NCBI RefSeq assembly: GCF_050948215.1
Contig: NC_135152.1
Span: 9,024,310-9,088,309 of the forward strand
Direction: 5' to 3'
Length of the DNA stretch: 64,000 nt
DNA from: Halictus rubicundus
Lineage: Eukaryota > Arthropoda > Insecta > Hymenoptera > Halictidae
Positions within the stretch are counted from its first letter, which is position 1. The number at the start of each line of letters is the position of its first letter. Below are positions 35,422-47,680 of the stretch, one piece after another. A program made the translations under genes and the position numbers. The notes under the pieces are model-generated. The model saw nothing but the letters and a program-made list of their open reading frames with translations. It did no database searches and was not told the DNA's origin.

Positions 35422-35604
35422 CAGTGAGTTCTCGATATATGTCAACAACACGGGTCTTGCCAGCGTCGTGTGGGAGGAAAGGAGACATAACGGGGGACAT
35501 ACCCGAGCCGTGTTATGTTTACACTTCTTGGCGTCCGAAGCCTCTCGGTATACTCCGCGACGTTTATCATCCAGACCTTGGCGACATATATAGAGAAATC
35601 ACTG
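35422..35604. mobile_element. pogo/Tigger-like MITE, CAGTGA type
   Basis: The left end CAGTGAGTTCTCGATATATG and the reverse-complemented right end CAGTGATTTCTCTATATATG match at 18 of 20 bases. TA precedes and follows the element (35420-35421 and 35605-35606). Length is 183 bp with no coding capacity. A stray GGCGACATATATAG at 35270, matching the inner part of the right end, suggests an older neighbouring fragment. Assignment to the pogo branch of Tc1/mariner is by end style and TA target. Confidence 0.8.
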
Positions 35605-38600
35605 TAAATACTCTGCGGCAGTTGCTAGGAGAAGGAATTGAATAGAAATTTATTTCTTCTCTTAATAGTCGTAATAAATCGAGTTTGAGATAATCCCTCT
35701 AGAGGGTAAACCCTCTAAAAAATAATAGTTAAAATAATTGCTATGACAGATCTTACGTACTCGGTTTCAGATTTCATTAGACCAATTGCCGTGATTTTAT
35801 CAGTGAAACTACTTTCGCTGAAACACCGAACGTACACTTACGTACAAGTTTCCGAGAGTGCTTGGCGCGATCGATCACGATAGATCATAGAGCCCTCTAA
35901 TTGTCGACCAGAGGGTCCAGCGCTTAACGTCTAAGGGCCGATCGATCTCGGCGAGGAATGCCCTCGCGATGTCGGGGACCGATATATCGATAGGTCAACG
36001 AAAGGTCCCTTATTAAAGCACGGGCAAAATGACCGGGTCTCGTCTTTGAGGATGCGAGAGCCGCTTGTCAGCTTATTGTGGCGCGGGGCGAACTAACTCA
36101 GCCATCCATTTATCGGCCTCCCATCAAGATAACAAGATTTGCTTTTTTTTTTTGTCATCGTCGTCTTCTTCTTCTTCTTCGTTAACAACGCTCATGAGGA
36201 CGGTGCACGATCGACGGACAAGACCCTTCATTATGGCCCTACGTAATTAAGCTTTGTACACGGGGAAAAATGTTCTCCTTTGCTTGGTCAGCAATCAACC
36301 CCCGCCATTATTATACCGGCGGAAGCACGAAAACCCAGCGAAAATGAGATGATGATCGTGACCCGCGGCTCGGCGTCCCTCCGCCTTCGATCACAGTAAT
36401 CGCGCGATACCGATCATTTTTGCAGCTTCGTGCGCGCCGACAAATGGACCGCTGTGTTTCACAAATTTGCCGGTGGGTTTTGCGGAAATTGCAGAACGAG
36501 TATCAAATTGCCGAATAAGTTTAAACCTCTGCGGTGGTAGTAAAAAGATTCTTGTTCTCGAAAAATACCAAACTTTTCATGAAATATGATATTCTTTCTG
36601 TTACCGAATTGTTGTATTTACCTCTGCAGTAGTCTTGGTCCACGGGAAAAGTCGGTTCGTTCAAGCGATGAAAAGTGAAAAAGTAAAAATTCCTCGTAAA
36701 AACAGTGAGCGAAGCGTAAAAATTCTACGACTACACACGTCAGAGCAACTACAACAAAAAGCATAAACTCGTTACAACACCATCGCCCGACCCATCTCGA
36801 AGAATCACGGAGCCCTCCCGAAGAAAGGGCTCTCCCCCGAGACAAAAGGGTTAGGTAAAACGAAGAGGTCGGCGGATAATCACCGAATCGTCCGTAATGG
36901 TCGGCTCGCGGGTTCCTAATTGCGAGCAGGCTGCCGTGCAATCCGGCGCGTCATTGGTTGTCCATTAAGGCCGGACGGGGACTTTAATCACGAGGACAAA
37001 TTGAAAGATCGATCGATTGTTTCCCAGGCAAAAAGTAGTTTACATTGAAATTGAGTAGCCGCCGAGGGGAAAGGCTGAGGAGGAATCCCGGGACGGTCCC
37101 ACGGAGAGGTCTCTGGGTTTGAGTCGCTTCGAAGTCTCAGCACTAGGCGAGAGTAGGCGTTGGACGGTCCGGTGTCCCTGGGAGGACGCAATTCATTTTG
37201 CATCGATAATGCTCGTGGAATTCAGTCCGGGAGAGCGAGAGAGAGAGAGAGGGGGGGACGGCCTTTTTGCCCACCTACTATCATTAGCCTAATCGAATCA
37301 TCGTGGCTGTGCGATCCGGCGGGGAAACCGTGAACGAGTTTCTCACGGGCGGAATGTTAGAAGCGGCGCGCAGCGCGGCGCGGCGCTGCGCGGCTCGTAA
37401 TATGCGCTACACGGTGTTCGCGTGTGCACGCGAACCGCCGCGAAACGCACCATTTACTTAACTAAGTTGTGCCCAGTTGCCGATAAGTGCGAACGCCATG
37501 CCAGTTTCGTATTGCTGGTTTTATTGCGGGTCGCAACAAGGACGCGCGCGGAGTCGCAACAATTTACGATGGCGGGACCCTGTTGACCGCGTGCACACGT
37601 TCCCGTCCCCACAGGCAGCCGGTAAACAAAAGCGGCGCTACGATTAATCGTTCCTGGTCGTTGCGTCCGCTGACACGCGAATTTCGCGTCTTTTCTTTCT
37701 GCGAAAGTCGTCGGTCCTGTTTGCCGCGGAGATTGATGTTGTTAGCCCCTCTCGCACGCTCCTGCGAAACCAGCCTCGAGCCGCTCATTACGGGATCTGT
37801 TATCTTTTCCATCATGATCGAACGAATTCTGCACCGCTCGTGGCTCCATGCTCGAAACGAATGTGTCAATTTGCCGCGCTATCTCACCTTTGCATCGTGA
37901 TTGAACGAATTGTGTTTTGCGCATAGTTTCATATATCGAACGAACGAGTCGAATGGTAGCGAAATCGATGCGGTATTAAATGGTTTTCGTGCGAAGGATG
38001 CGAGTTGCTTAATAACGTACTTTTCACTTTAGAAGTAAAAATATTTTGATATTGTGGGTCAAGACGGACCCAGGCACAGCTGTCGGAGGGTCCATAGAAG
38101 GAATTCTGTACGGTGCAGATATACAAAAGAATGTATCGAAGGTATAGTATGTCACACTGACGCGTTTATGCGCCGAAGAGTAAGAGTAATTTCTCGATTC
38201 TCGCTACCGAGTCAATTAACTTGTCGCTCGAAGCGCGCGACGCCAATAAATCAAGAATCTGATCGAATTATAGGCGGTAAGTGTTATGTTTCGCGTCGTG
38301 TACACCGACGATGACGAGTTACGAAAGTTACGAGCAGCCAGCGGCCCGACTATATCCGTCACAATCGCCTCGTAAAAAGTTTAATCGCGTAAAGACACGT
38401 ACAAAGGCGCGAATCAGCTTTCCTGTCACGGCGCGCAAAGCGGCGGCGTGCCGTGAACTCGCCGCGATTTATTTTCGTTTTCGCGATGCGCGTTCGGCCA
38501 TTAACATCGGCCTTTCTCTTCTGAACCCGTCACTCGCGACCGATTGTTCGATATTTCACTCTCGCGAACGTTTCATCAATTTTCCTTCGCCTATCGTTAA

Positions 38601-39565
38601 CCCCCTTACACTCCTCGGATAAAAATTCGCTCATTTTCTGTTCCAGATACTCTACAATATTTTATTTCTCTACTATTTAAAACTTGAGATTACTAGTGAA
38701 ATATAATTGGTCGAATCGAAGTACAATTAAACTGGATTTTTAAGAATTTTCCGATCATTAAATATTAAAAAAATATCGCGAAATTTTGTTCGAACTTAAA
38801 ATCGAACCAGCGCACGGTAGGCTTTGAATTGCAATAAAATTCGCGCACGGAATACTAAAAAATAATAACATCCGTGATTAGGACATCGCTTTTAATCCCA
38901 CCGGGCAACCGGAAGCGGCGAAAGCATTGGACTGGTAGGTTGTAAAAATATAAGGACAGCATCGAACGATAAAGCGTGCTATTAGCCAATTTATCAGACA
39001 AGCGGGATACATAACCTCGCGAAATTTATGTTGAATAAATCTCGGGGTTTCATCGTGCGGCGATTTTTAAACCGGTCGTCGGAATAGACTCGGCGAAGAT
39101 GGGAGTTTAAATTTCCATTTGAAACGAGAAAACGAGATCATCAGCATCGTAACCTACGGCCTTCGCCTCGTTATATTTCTCTCTGGCATTGTTAACCGAG
39201 ATTTACGCTCCTCCGTAGCAGTAAACCATTCGCGGAGCAATTTCTTGGCACTCGGACTGATTGACCACCTTGCGAATGGCCGCACGCGAGCACTGGCCCC
39301 AGGGATTAACATGTTTTCCAGTGCGACGCGATTCCGACTGCGAACGTCCTCCGTTCCGGCTTAAACTGACTTTGATGTCATTATCTCTCGCGATTTTCGA
39401 TTTATTTCCTGTACATTTATACGGTTTCTCTGCTTTGCGCTTCTAAAACGATTATTTGAGAACCGACTCAGATCTATGTCGTCTTTAAATGACCAAAAAA
39501 AAAAGAGACCGACATGTCAGTGTCCAGTTAACACTATTAACACCTCCATCTGCCATAACGATTGA
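35605..39565. other. Non-genic stretch, strongly CG-rich 37300-38520
   Basis: A GCGGCGCGCAGCGCGGCG-type island lies at 37360-37400. Frames of 101-137 codons at 37487-37900 and 38281-38622 sit in this CG-rich DNA and overlap opposite-strand frames. Simple tracts include T9 at 36146, (TTC)n at 36163-36180 and (GA)n with a G run near 37237-37257. No exon can be defended. Confidence 0.5.
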
Positions 39566-39743
39566 AAATTAAAGAAATTTTCCACCGGTATTGCAACAAA
39601 CAGAAATAGAAATTTATTTTCTTTCTTAATACGTTTAATAGGCTGAAAATAATATAACAGTATCTAAAAATTCTTCCAATGTTTTTACTGTTTTAAATTA
39701 CGCCTACTCATTTTTGTCATAAATGCATAAAATCCGCTGTCTA
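39566..39743 (+). repeat. hAT-like MITE, left-truncated copy
   Basis: From AAATTTATTTTCTTTCTTAA through ATGTTTTTACTGTTTTAAAT and CATTTTTGTCATAAATGCAT to AATCCGCTGTCTA it follows the copy at 29211. The left terminal repeat is not recognisable and the right flank CTAATAAG has no partner on the left, consistent with truncation. Confidence 0.75.
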
Positions 39744-40908
39744 CTAATAAGTCATTGAAAATGTTTCAAAGTATCTATTCTTTTACTCACTGAAATTATT
39801 CTGTAGCGAAATTAATGATATTAGCACTGTAAACGGTTGATTTGTCTATCTAGTATTAACGATCGAATGTATATTACGTAACTGTAGCAATCATTCAATG
39901 TGTAATTTCTTTTCAGACATGTAAAAAGTAGTGGTCGAATAATCACCGAAAAATATTCGTGTACACCGACGAATGTGACGCTCCTAAAATCAGAATTAGG
40001 CGGGATAATTTTACCAAGTAATGAAAGATTAATGATTCTCAGGATTACATGCATGACAGGATTCTCAGTTAAATTATTCAGCAAGCCAATTCAAAATGAA
40101 TTTTACGTCTAGGTCGTGTCCAGTCTATTGAACCCAGGTCAAGCCAAAGTATCACTAGGAAGAGTAGAAAAATGAAGATTTTAAAAATAACGATGCTTAA
40201 ATCGATGCATTCAAGCTTATCGAAGTGATCAAGGAGAAGAAGAATTTTCAGCTGGGTTCCCATTTCTCGCACTTGATGTGGAAATTTCTATTTTGCATAA
40301 AGATCCTTAGTCCGCCTATCCCTAACGACTCCATGGGAAAAAATCGCGATTTCCATGCCGTTGTCAGTCGATTAGAATCCCCAGGACCGATCGTTAGCAA
40401 ACGTTACGGTGCCGGAGCTCCACGATCGATCGCGTGCAGCCGTGGACGCGAAATACATTAGTGCTTCCCGGGAGCGTAGCGTAATCAATGATCACAATAC
40501 GATTATGGTTGCGTCAAGATCCGTCGCGAGATCGTAACGAGTCTCGCTCGTTGCTGGATCTCGTTGCCGCGTCGGGAAGGGGGACAGTTAATAAGAATAA
40601 CAGTGAGTAACGTTTCTCGTAAAACCGTCGACCCGGCAGGTGAGCGCCTATGAGTTTCCTTACATAACGCGATCGGAGATACAAATGTGTACGTCGCGGG
40701 TGTGTCGCGAATCCATTGCCGAGTGATTCAGTGACTTCGCGGTATATTTGTCCGCGCCGGGACCGTTTCGTGAATGGCGAACCCGCCGAGCGTACAACGT
40801 ATTTAACGCTTCGTGCCCGGCGATACCGCCTGCCTTGCCGCGCATTCAAATCACCGGAGCGTCGCTACTATCAATCCTACGCTCGCGACTTTCTTTCGTG
40901 CAAACCAA
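39744..40908. other. Non-genic stretch
   Basis: AT-rich to 40300, then CG-rich. A 111-codon minus frame at 40514-40849 overlaps plus frames and has no motif. Confidence 0.5.
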
Positions 40909-41466
40909 CTGACTCTTTCTAGCTTCTCTACCCAGTCCCCTGAACACTACAAAACACCCTTCCTACCCCTACTTTTCTTTATGCTTCCCCTATTTATTTT
41001 AGAACGTCATTTTCCATGGTATTTTAATCCCATGTATTCTTGAAATTGACACATTAGATTTCTACAGTAGAAACTAACAGGTTTCTCCCTTTCTCCCTTT
41101 TCTACCAGGTCCCCCGAATACCACAAAATACACTTCCCACCCCTAATTTTCTTTATAACTTCACTATTTATTTTAGAACGTCATTTGCCACGGTATTTCA
41201 ATCTCATGTATTCTTGAAATTGAAACACTAGATTCCTACAGAACAGGTTTCTCCCTTTCTCTCTTTTCTACCAGATCCTCCGAATACCACAAAATACCCT
41301 TCCCACCCCTAATTTCCTTCATAACTTCACTATTTATTTTAGAACGTTATTTGCCACGGTATTTTAATCTCATGTATTCTTGAAAGTGAAACATTAGATT
41401 TCTACAGTAGAAACTAACAGGTTTCTCCCTTTTCTACCACGTCCCCCGAATACTACTAAACACCGT
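40909..41466. repeat. Minisatellite, about 3.3 units of 165-175 bp
   Basis: Units begin near 40909 and at 41081, 41247 and 41421 with GTTTCTCCCTTT or a variant. Each contains TACCAGGTCCCCCGAATACC, CCTAATTTTCTTTATAACTT, TTTATTTTAGAACGTCATTT and CTCATGTATTCTTGAAATTG in that order. Units 2 and 3 are most alike; unit 4 is cut off after CCCCCGAATACTACTAAACA. The boundary at 41466 is approximate. Confidence 0.9.
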
Positions 41467-43761
41467 TTACAAAATACAATTTTTAGTTAGCTATTAGTAT
41501 ACAACAGAGAAAAAGATAAAATATTACGAGAAAATATTCACTAATATTGAAAGAAGAAATGTAACTTTCGAGGGCGAAATAGAAATTTTACAAATTACCA
41601 TAAGAAGTCATGAATGTTAAAAAGTTTGCTCATTAGAGAATACATAAAAGCAAACAAACTCAAAAGAAACATATGTCAATATTCAAAAAGTCTTACTACA
41701 TGTCGTTCCCAATCCTTCAGCACATACCTGCAACAAAAAGACATTTCTCCATAAATGCCTATAAATAACTGAAACAAACAATTCCAAACAATTTCCAAAT
41801 AATTCTGAACAAAGTAGCACCCATTAACAGAATTTTCCTTAATTTCCTGGTGTACTTTTGAACTTTTTCCCCTCGCGTTTGTTCACGTCGTGCATCCGCA
41901 CGACATAATCGAACAAGAATAAAAGACTTTTACTTTCGACTCTGAGTCACGTCTCTTCGAAAGAGCATAATCGATAATTAATTCACGACACACCCCGTAC
42001 AAAGCACATTCGCAACCGATCGTTTCCGTGTCGGCCGCAATAATTCCTTTCATCCACTTTCAGACACGCTTCATATACAAAATTCCCCGGCCGTGTTGAA
42101 CGTCGCTTTCCTCTTGACGATTTTTTTTTCTGTTTGCGCACGTTGTAGACATTGTCTTCGAGCACACCCACGCGGTTGTACGTTCCGTCATGGGACCACG
42201 GACGCGTATTTCCCTTCGATAAGAATGTAAATGCTAGTGATGTAACGTAACACGCGAAGTTTACACGGACGGCCTAGAATCTCTTGCGCGACTCGGTGAT
42301 TTACGGAGTCCAACGTTTACGAACCGTTTTATGTACGATCGCCGTACGGTTGCAAAACGCGGGGTGCTCCGTGACCCCCGTTCAATATGAACGTTCACCT
42401 TCCACGAAAGACGCGGGATGTTGATGAACGATTAAAATTTTATGCCGGCGAGTCGTTATTTACAACGGGAATCTGTTGTAACTCGCCATAATTCCTTACA
42501 ATAAAACGAATCTCATGAAACATGATCGTTGTACACGGCGGATTTTACGCTCGAGTGTTTGCCAAACGAAATCACATGCAAATTTTGCACAAACTCGAAT
42601 CAAATGTTTTATGTTCTGATGTAACCATTAACAGGAGGAAACAAATATTTCCATAATCTGACACTTCTTTGGACTGATCAGGTCGTTCCATAAGGAACAA
42701 GGAAGTTGTAATGTCAAGGGCATTTTTATTTGTGGACATATTGTTTAGTTCTAATACATTTAAACTGGAGAACAAGGAAGACAAAAATTGAAAGATCTGT
42801 TGAAGCCTTGTTCTCGCAACATAATTTCTGAGACAAATATATGATAGTAAAACAATTTTTAAAATTATATGGAACTATTAATGGTGGTAATTTAGAGGAC
42901 ATCCTTTTCGAGCCATGGATGACTCGTTGCTCACCCACTATCGCGTCAATCGAACATAAAAATAGAATTGCATTTGTCAAAAAAGCTCCAATTGAGTATA
43001 GACGGCCTTGATAGCATTGTTCGATAATGAAATGCTAAAGTGCGTTTCATCAACGATGCACGTTCACGCATCGCAATGTAAATCTCAGGTTTCATTAACT
43101 GTCCGTTTATTCCGCCAGGAATGGTTAGCAAAAATGGCGTGCCGTTGCAAAAGGCCGGACACATTGAATACTTTTTCAAATAGCTGATGCTTGTAATTGA
43201 TTCGCAGGCGGAAGGAAGAACAAAAGATCGTGTTTCTTGTCGCGCGAAAAATTATCCGTGAAGCTGTAATACGCCGCGTTACGAGGCAGTATGCGATAAG
43301 CAGGGAACCTTTATACATTTTAATGAGCAGGTCATAAATTGTTAGCTTCGGAGCCCGCGTTCGGCTTTTTTCGAACCTTATAGAGCCATCCGCAAGGTCG
43401 ACGAGGCTTTCTTTGTTCGTCATTGATGCCCGTACAGGGTTGCAGAACGTATTAGCGCGTGAATAACTTGCTATTGACGCGTCGCGACGCGACACGGACG
43501 ATCCCGCCGCGAAAACAATGCCGATAACATTACGGGTGATGCCACGGACGTCCTTGGATGCCATTATTGTATCACAATGCTAATTTCAATTGCGAACGCC
43601 CACGCAAATTTGCCCGAGCGAAGAAAGTTTCCTCGAACGAGGTATGCAAACCTGCGTCGAGAAAAATCAATTTAAATTTTATTCAGGCGATCGTCCTTTG
43701 TTTAATTACATCTTCAACGATGCCGGATTGGAACAATGAAACCAAAAATCACTTCCACAAA
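41467..43761. other. Non-genic stretch
   Basis: AT-rich to about 41850, then mixed. A 159-codon minus frame at 43085-43564 is one of the longer ones in the window, but its sequence shows no domain and I find no acceptor or donor that fits. Confidence 0.5.
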
Positions 43762-44003
43762 TTAACACTTTGACTGCCAAACTAGAAACCTCACAAATTC
43801 CATGAAATCAAGGTAAGTTAGTTAATGAAATAATAATTGAAAAAATTAAATGTATGATATCGAGTAGTCCTCCAACTTTCTTGCATTTTACGGATCCTAA
43901 TCACATTTGGTACAATGAATGTATTAACGTAAAAATTCATTTTAAAACCTGGACAAATAATTCCGTTACCCACATATGGGTGACATGGCAGTCAAAGTGT
44001 TAA
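43762..44003. mobile_element. TTAA-bounded MITE, TGCCA family, perfect TIRs
   Basis: TTAACACTTTGACTGCCA at the left and TGGCAGTCAAAGTGTTAA at the right are exact reverse complements over 18 bp. The inner right side CCCACATATGGGTGACATGG parallels the CATATGTGACTGACGTGG of the copy at 31097. Length 242 bp, with no coding frame. Perfect TIRs suggest this is the youngest copy in the window. Confidence 0.9.
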
Positions 44004-44830
44004 CACAGTGACTGCAATTTAGTTTTGCATCGATCTAATACATAATTTACTACGTAATTATCACAAACTTATCATTATCGAAACAATTTTAACACTTTCA
44101 CGTCACAAACAAATTATAAATCGATGCAGCGTGCCGAATCTGAACTTGAAACTCATTATGAGTCTAACACGGCATTGATTAAAATGATATTGCACAGTGT
44201 ACGATAAGGTAATTTATTACTGTCGCGAAAAGTATCATGGTTCTACAGTTTCAGGCTCGGGCGGCAGGATAGTGATTAGAATTCTTCAGGAATTGAGAAA
44301 TGGCAAAATATTTAGCGAGCTGACAGTTAATAACCGAGCCGCGGTAGATCCGAGTAAAATGTTTTAATACATTAGTCTCTGTCTACACTTGGCTAATGCA
44401 TAACGCATGGTATATAACTTTGACCTGTCCGCGGTATATTGTTTCCCCGTACCGTATCGCTGGTGTCTTTTGAAAAATGGTCGCGCGCTCCGCCTTTCTA
44501 CGACACGAGCTGCGAAAGGAACTATTCGCGACAATAGCCGCATTCGTATTCCCTGGAAGAGTATCGGGTGCGCGCACAGAAATGGCCGGGCCGAACACCT
44601 TGGCACGAATGTAGCCACTCTGGATTACCAACAGGTGCGTGCTCTAGCCGAACAATGCGAACCATCGATACGCAATCTAATCTGTTTCTCGCCCACTGGT
44701 TCAACAAACTCTCGATCCATTCGATACTTTTTCGAACAGAACCGTCGCGAAACTTCTATTCGTCGAATCGCCTAGATTCCACGTCCGGTTTACACGTCAC
44801 TAAACTGTGGATTTTTATATAAAATAAAAA
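44004..44830. other. Non-genic stretch abutting the TTAA element
   Basis: It starts with TTAACACAGTGACTGCAA (counted from 44000), which resembles the TIR of the neighbouring MITE, and has TTAACACTTTCACGTCAC near 44089. Both may be eroded TIRs. Overlapping frames at 44364-44822 on both strands are not supported as genes. Confidence 0.45.
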
Positions 44831-44966
44831 TGATCTGCATCAATTGCAAGAAACAAGTTGAAAGTGTTATACTGACAGACTACAAATTTTTAAATCTTTT
44901 TAAATCTTTTTTTTTTCTATTTACAACCTCCCATTTTCGCGATAAACGCATAAAATCCACAGTCTA
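44831..44966 (+). repeat. hAT-like MITE, degraded copy
   Basis: The right half is clear: CATTTTCGCGATAAACGCAT, then AAAATCCACAGTCTA. The left part (GATCTGCATCAATTGCAAGA) only loosely follows the full copies. No target duplication found. Confidence 0.6.
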
Positions 44967-45832
44967 CCGAATTCTTTATTACCCGAATGTGTTTCACATT
45001 TAAATAATTCAGTACAGGGTGGTCCATACGCAGCGCAATTGATTGTACGAATTAATAGGAACATCTTCCTGATTAATTCGGTACTTTAGTCAACAGAAAT
45101 AAAACTAAGCCGTTAATTACCATAAATGCTGCACTAAACTGTTCCGAACCATTCTCCAGCTTTTCCCATAAACTGTATACTTCTAAGTACATGTGCTCGA
45201 AAAATAGAAGCAAGAGACAGCGTCTTGCAGTGAGTAGAACGGTCACGAAAGCCGTTCGAACGGCCAAGGATGATTCTCCAAGTGGCATATCGTAGATCGA
45301 GCCGTTCCCTCGTCGCCGCGGCGCGGTGGATCGCAACAACACCGATCGCATCGAAGCGGCGATTAGGTGTGCGTAAAAACCATTTTCGGAGAGGCGGCGA
45401 GAACAAAAATAACGATCAGTGTCGTCACTGGTTGCCACCCCGCGGCCTCGCCGGCGACTTTATACGGTTTGCGATAGAGAAAAGAGAGCTCCGCGATCGA
45501 GAGTAAATCATGGCCTCGTTCGCCGGGTATTCGAAACGCGTAGGCACGCGACGAGTTTGGAAACGGCACAATTATCGCCGGCAGAGGCTCGAGATTACGT
45601 TATTTCCGAAGAGACTCGAACGGTGGCCGCTAACCGTAACAACGATCCCATCTTTTCCTGATTCAATCAGCGCACCCGATATCGCCTTTGCTTTCCATTG
45701 TTCTCGACTGTTACGTTGTGCTCCAGATATCCCGGCGTCCTTTGGACACTCTTAAACGGCACGCAACGATTTTGCAACAGCACGTATATGTGTTTTCTTG
45801 TATTTTCTGGTAAAAACCACGCAATGAAACTA
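44967..45832. other. Non-genic stretch
   Basis: CAGTACAGGGTGGTCCATAC at 45010 resembles the tip of the ACAGGGTG-type elements, but no partner end was found. CG-rich overlapping frames at 45073-45755 lack support. Confidence 0.45.
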
Positions 45833-47119
45833 TTAGGGGGACTCATAAGTAATGAATTATTTTGAAATCTAAAACAAACTTTGTAGTAAATTCAGGTTTT
45901 TATTTCGTAATTTATTATATAATCTCCACCATTATCAAGGACAGTTTGCCATCTTTCCTGCAAACTTTCAATCCACCTCTGATAGAAATCCATGGTTCGT
46001 GAAGCAAAATATGATTCAAGGTGCCTCCTTACATCTTCTACAGAGGTGAATGTTTTATTTCTTAAATAATGCTCCAGAGATCTGAAAAGATGATAGTCAG
46101 AAGGAGCAATATCCGGTGAGTACGGGGGTTGCGGTGAAACTTCCCATTGCAATTCTTTCATTTTTTCCTGAGCGAGTTTCGCTGTATGAGGCCGGGCGTT
46201 GGCAATTTGCAGTATTACACCTTTTCTGTGGACTAAAGATGCCCTCTTTTTTAATAGTTCTGAATACAGCCGTTGTAATTGCTGATAATACAACTCAGCA
46301 GTAACTGTTTCTCCAGGTTTCAAAAACTCAAAGTGAATTATGCCACGACAGTCCCACCACATGCACAGTAACACCTTTCTAAGCGATAAGCTAGGTTTAG
46401 GGGTTGATATTGCGGTTTGATTTGCAGAAAGCCATTGCTTGGAACGCTTTATGTTATCATGAAGAAACCATTTTTCGTCTCCGGTAACGATTCTGTTAAG
46501 AAATGGAACTCTACGAAATCTGAATAGCAATGAAGTGCAAATTGATCGACGAATATTCTCGTTGGTCTCAGATAATTGATGCGGTACCCCATATTCCTTG
46601 CCTATATGCCTTTCCCATTTCGTGTAGGTGCCTTTGTATAGTTGACCGTGTGGACCCGAGGCTTCTCGATATTTTTTGTATACTTAATTTTGGATCAGCT
46701 TCCACTAGAGATTTTAGGGTGTCATTATCAAATTCAACTGGACGTCCACTTCGAGGCCTGTCAGAGAGATCATAATCACCAGCAGCAAACCTCCTGAACC
46801 AACGTTGACACTTGTTGACCTTCGATGCATCTCCATAAACATTGCAAGTTTTCTTGGTTGTTACCGTTACCATTAAATCCCGCATGAAAATGAAAAAGTA
46901 TGCAATGATGAATATGATCTTCGGAAGAATATGATCTTATGGTCGCCGTCATTTTATTACAGGGTTGTAAAAAAAAATTATACTTTTTAGAATATTTTGA
47001 ACACAGGCTGCTTTACCGAAAACTGTAAAAGAATACGTGTTTCCTCTTCAACGATCGGTACAGAACTAAAGGCAAAACAAATTCTTTGGAAATAATTGAT
47101 TACTTATGGGTACCCCTAA
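45833..47119 (-). mobile_element. mariner transposon, copy 2 (1287 bp, inverted)
   Basis: Same TIRs as copy 1: TTAGGGGGACTCATAAGTAA on the left edge of the plus strand and TACTTATGGGTACCCCTAA on the right. TA flanks both ends. It lies in opposite orientation to copy 1, about 12 kb away, with high identity throughout, so both come from one mariner family. Confidence 0.95.
45892..46952 (-). pseudogene. mariner transposase, multiply broken
   Basis: The ancestral start aligns to ATG at 46952-46950. A shift near 46870 (AATGGTAACGG where copy 1 has AATGCAACGG) moves the N-terminus out of frame. A one-base insertion near 46593 (TGGGGTACCG against TGGGCACCG) splits the DNA-binding part (46568-46885, with DLSDRPRSGRPVEFDND) from the catalytic part (45892-46530). 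TGDEKW and PSDYHLF are intact, but the second catalytic residue is gone: QIANARPH replaces QIDNARPH. It reads through the stop position of copy 1 into NYEIKT. Unlike copy 1 it keeps the CTCT at the copy 1 frameshift and the normal ARPH and DYHLF residues, so the two copies decayed independently. Confidence 0.95.
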
Positions 47120-47552
47120 TATATCTCTAACGCTAATGAAAACACGAATGTTTACAACCGATCGCACGAAGGACCTTTGAGCCGCCGTTCACAATGTTCC
47201 GATCATCCTCGAGTACAGCGTACCGGAGCAGTTTATTTTCAAGATGGCGCGCGTGGGCGTAAGTTATTCACCGCAGACGTTAATTGCGCTCATCCGTGAA
47301 CGCATTAACGGCACACGCAACGTTCAACGGCTCGAAGACGGTCGATTCACGTAATCTCTCCTGCAGCCCATCGTCTCGGTTCTGTCGTCACGCTCCAGTT
47401 TCGATAACTCCGAAGGTGGACGCTGATCGTTCGTAATTGCCTTTACAGTTAATTACGTTAGCCCGCGCGTGCCTTACGACCCGCTCGCGGGTGCAAGAAT
47501 GCAGTTCGGCCGGGTTGCGACACGATCGTGTGCGACCTTGCTCAAATTGTTC
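47120..47552. other. Non-genic stretch
   Basis: Short CG-rich interval to the right of mariner copy 2. Nothing identified. Confidence 0.5.
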
Positions 47553-47640
47553 CAGTAGAACCTCGCTTATACGGACCAATTAATGCTAAACCTCACATTA
47601 TATGTACTATTCGCCAAGCTTCTATTATCCGAACTACAGC
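47553..47640 (+). repeat. pogo/Tigger-like fragment
   Basis: CAGTAGAACCTCGCTTATAC opens with the TIR seen at 59566. The following CCAATTAATGCTAAACCTCA and CTTCTATTATCCGAAC align with the fragment at 22335. No right end was found. Confidence 0.6.
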
Positions 47641-47680
47641 CCAACGTATAGTTATACGAACGTGTATTCTTAAGTACATA

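Noticed and set aside
35695..35730. CCCTCTAGAGGGTAAACCCTCTA as a second CCCTCTA-type TTAA element
   Set aside because: Only the tip motif is present; there is no partner TIR or TTAA edge at a suitable distance.
43085..43564. 159-codon minus frame
   Set aside because: No motif, membrane segment or splice signals consistent with an exon.
45010..45030. ACAGGGTGG tip as a further ACAGGGTG-type element
   Set aside because: No matching opposite end found within 1 kb.
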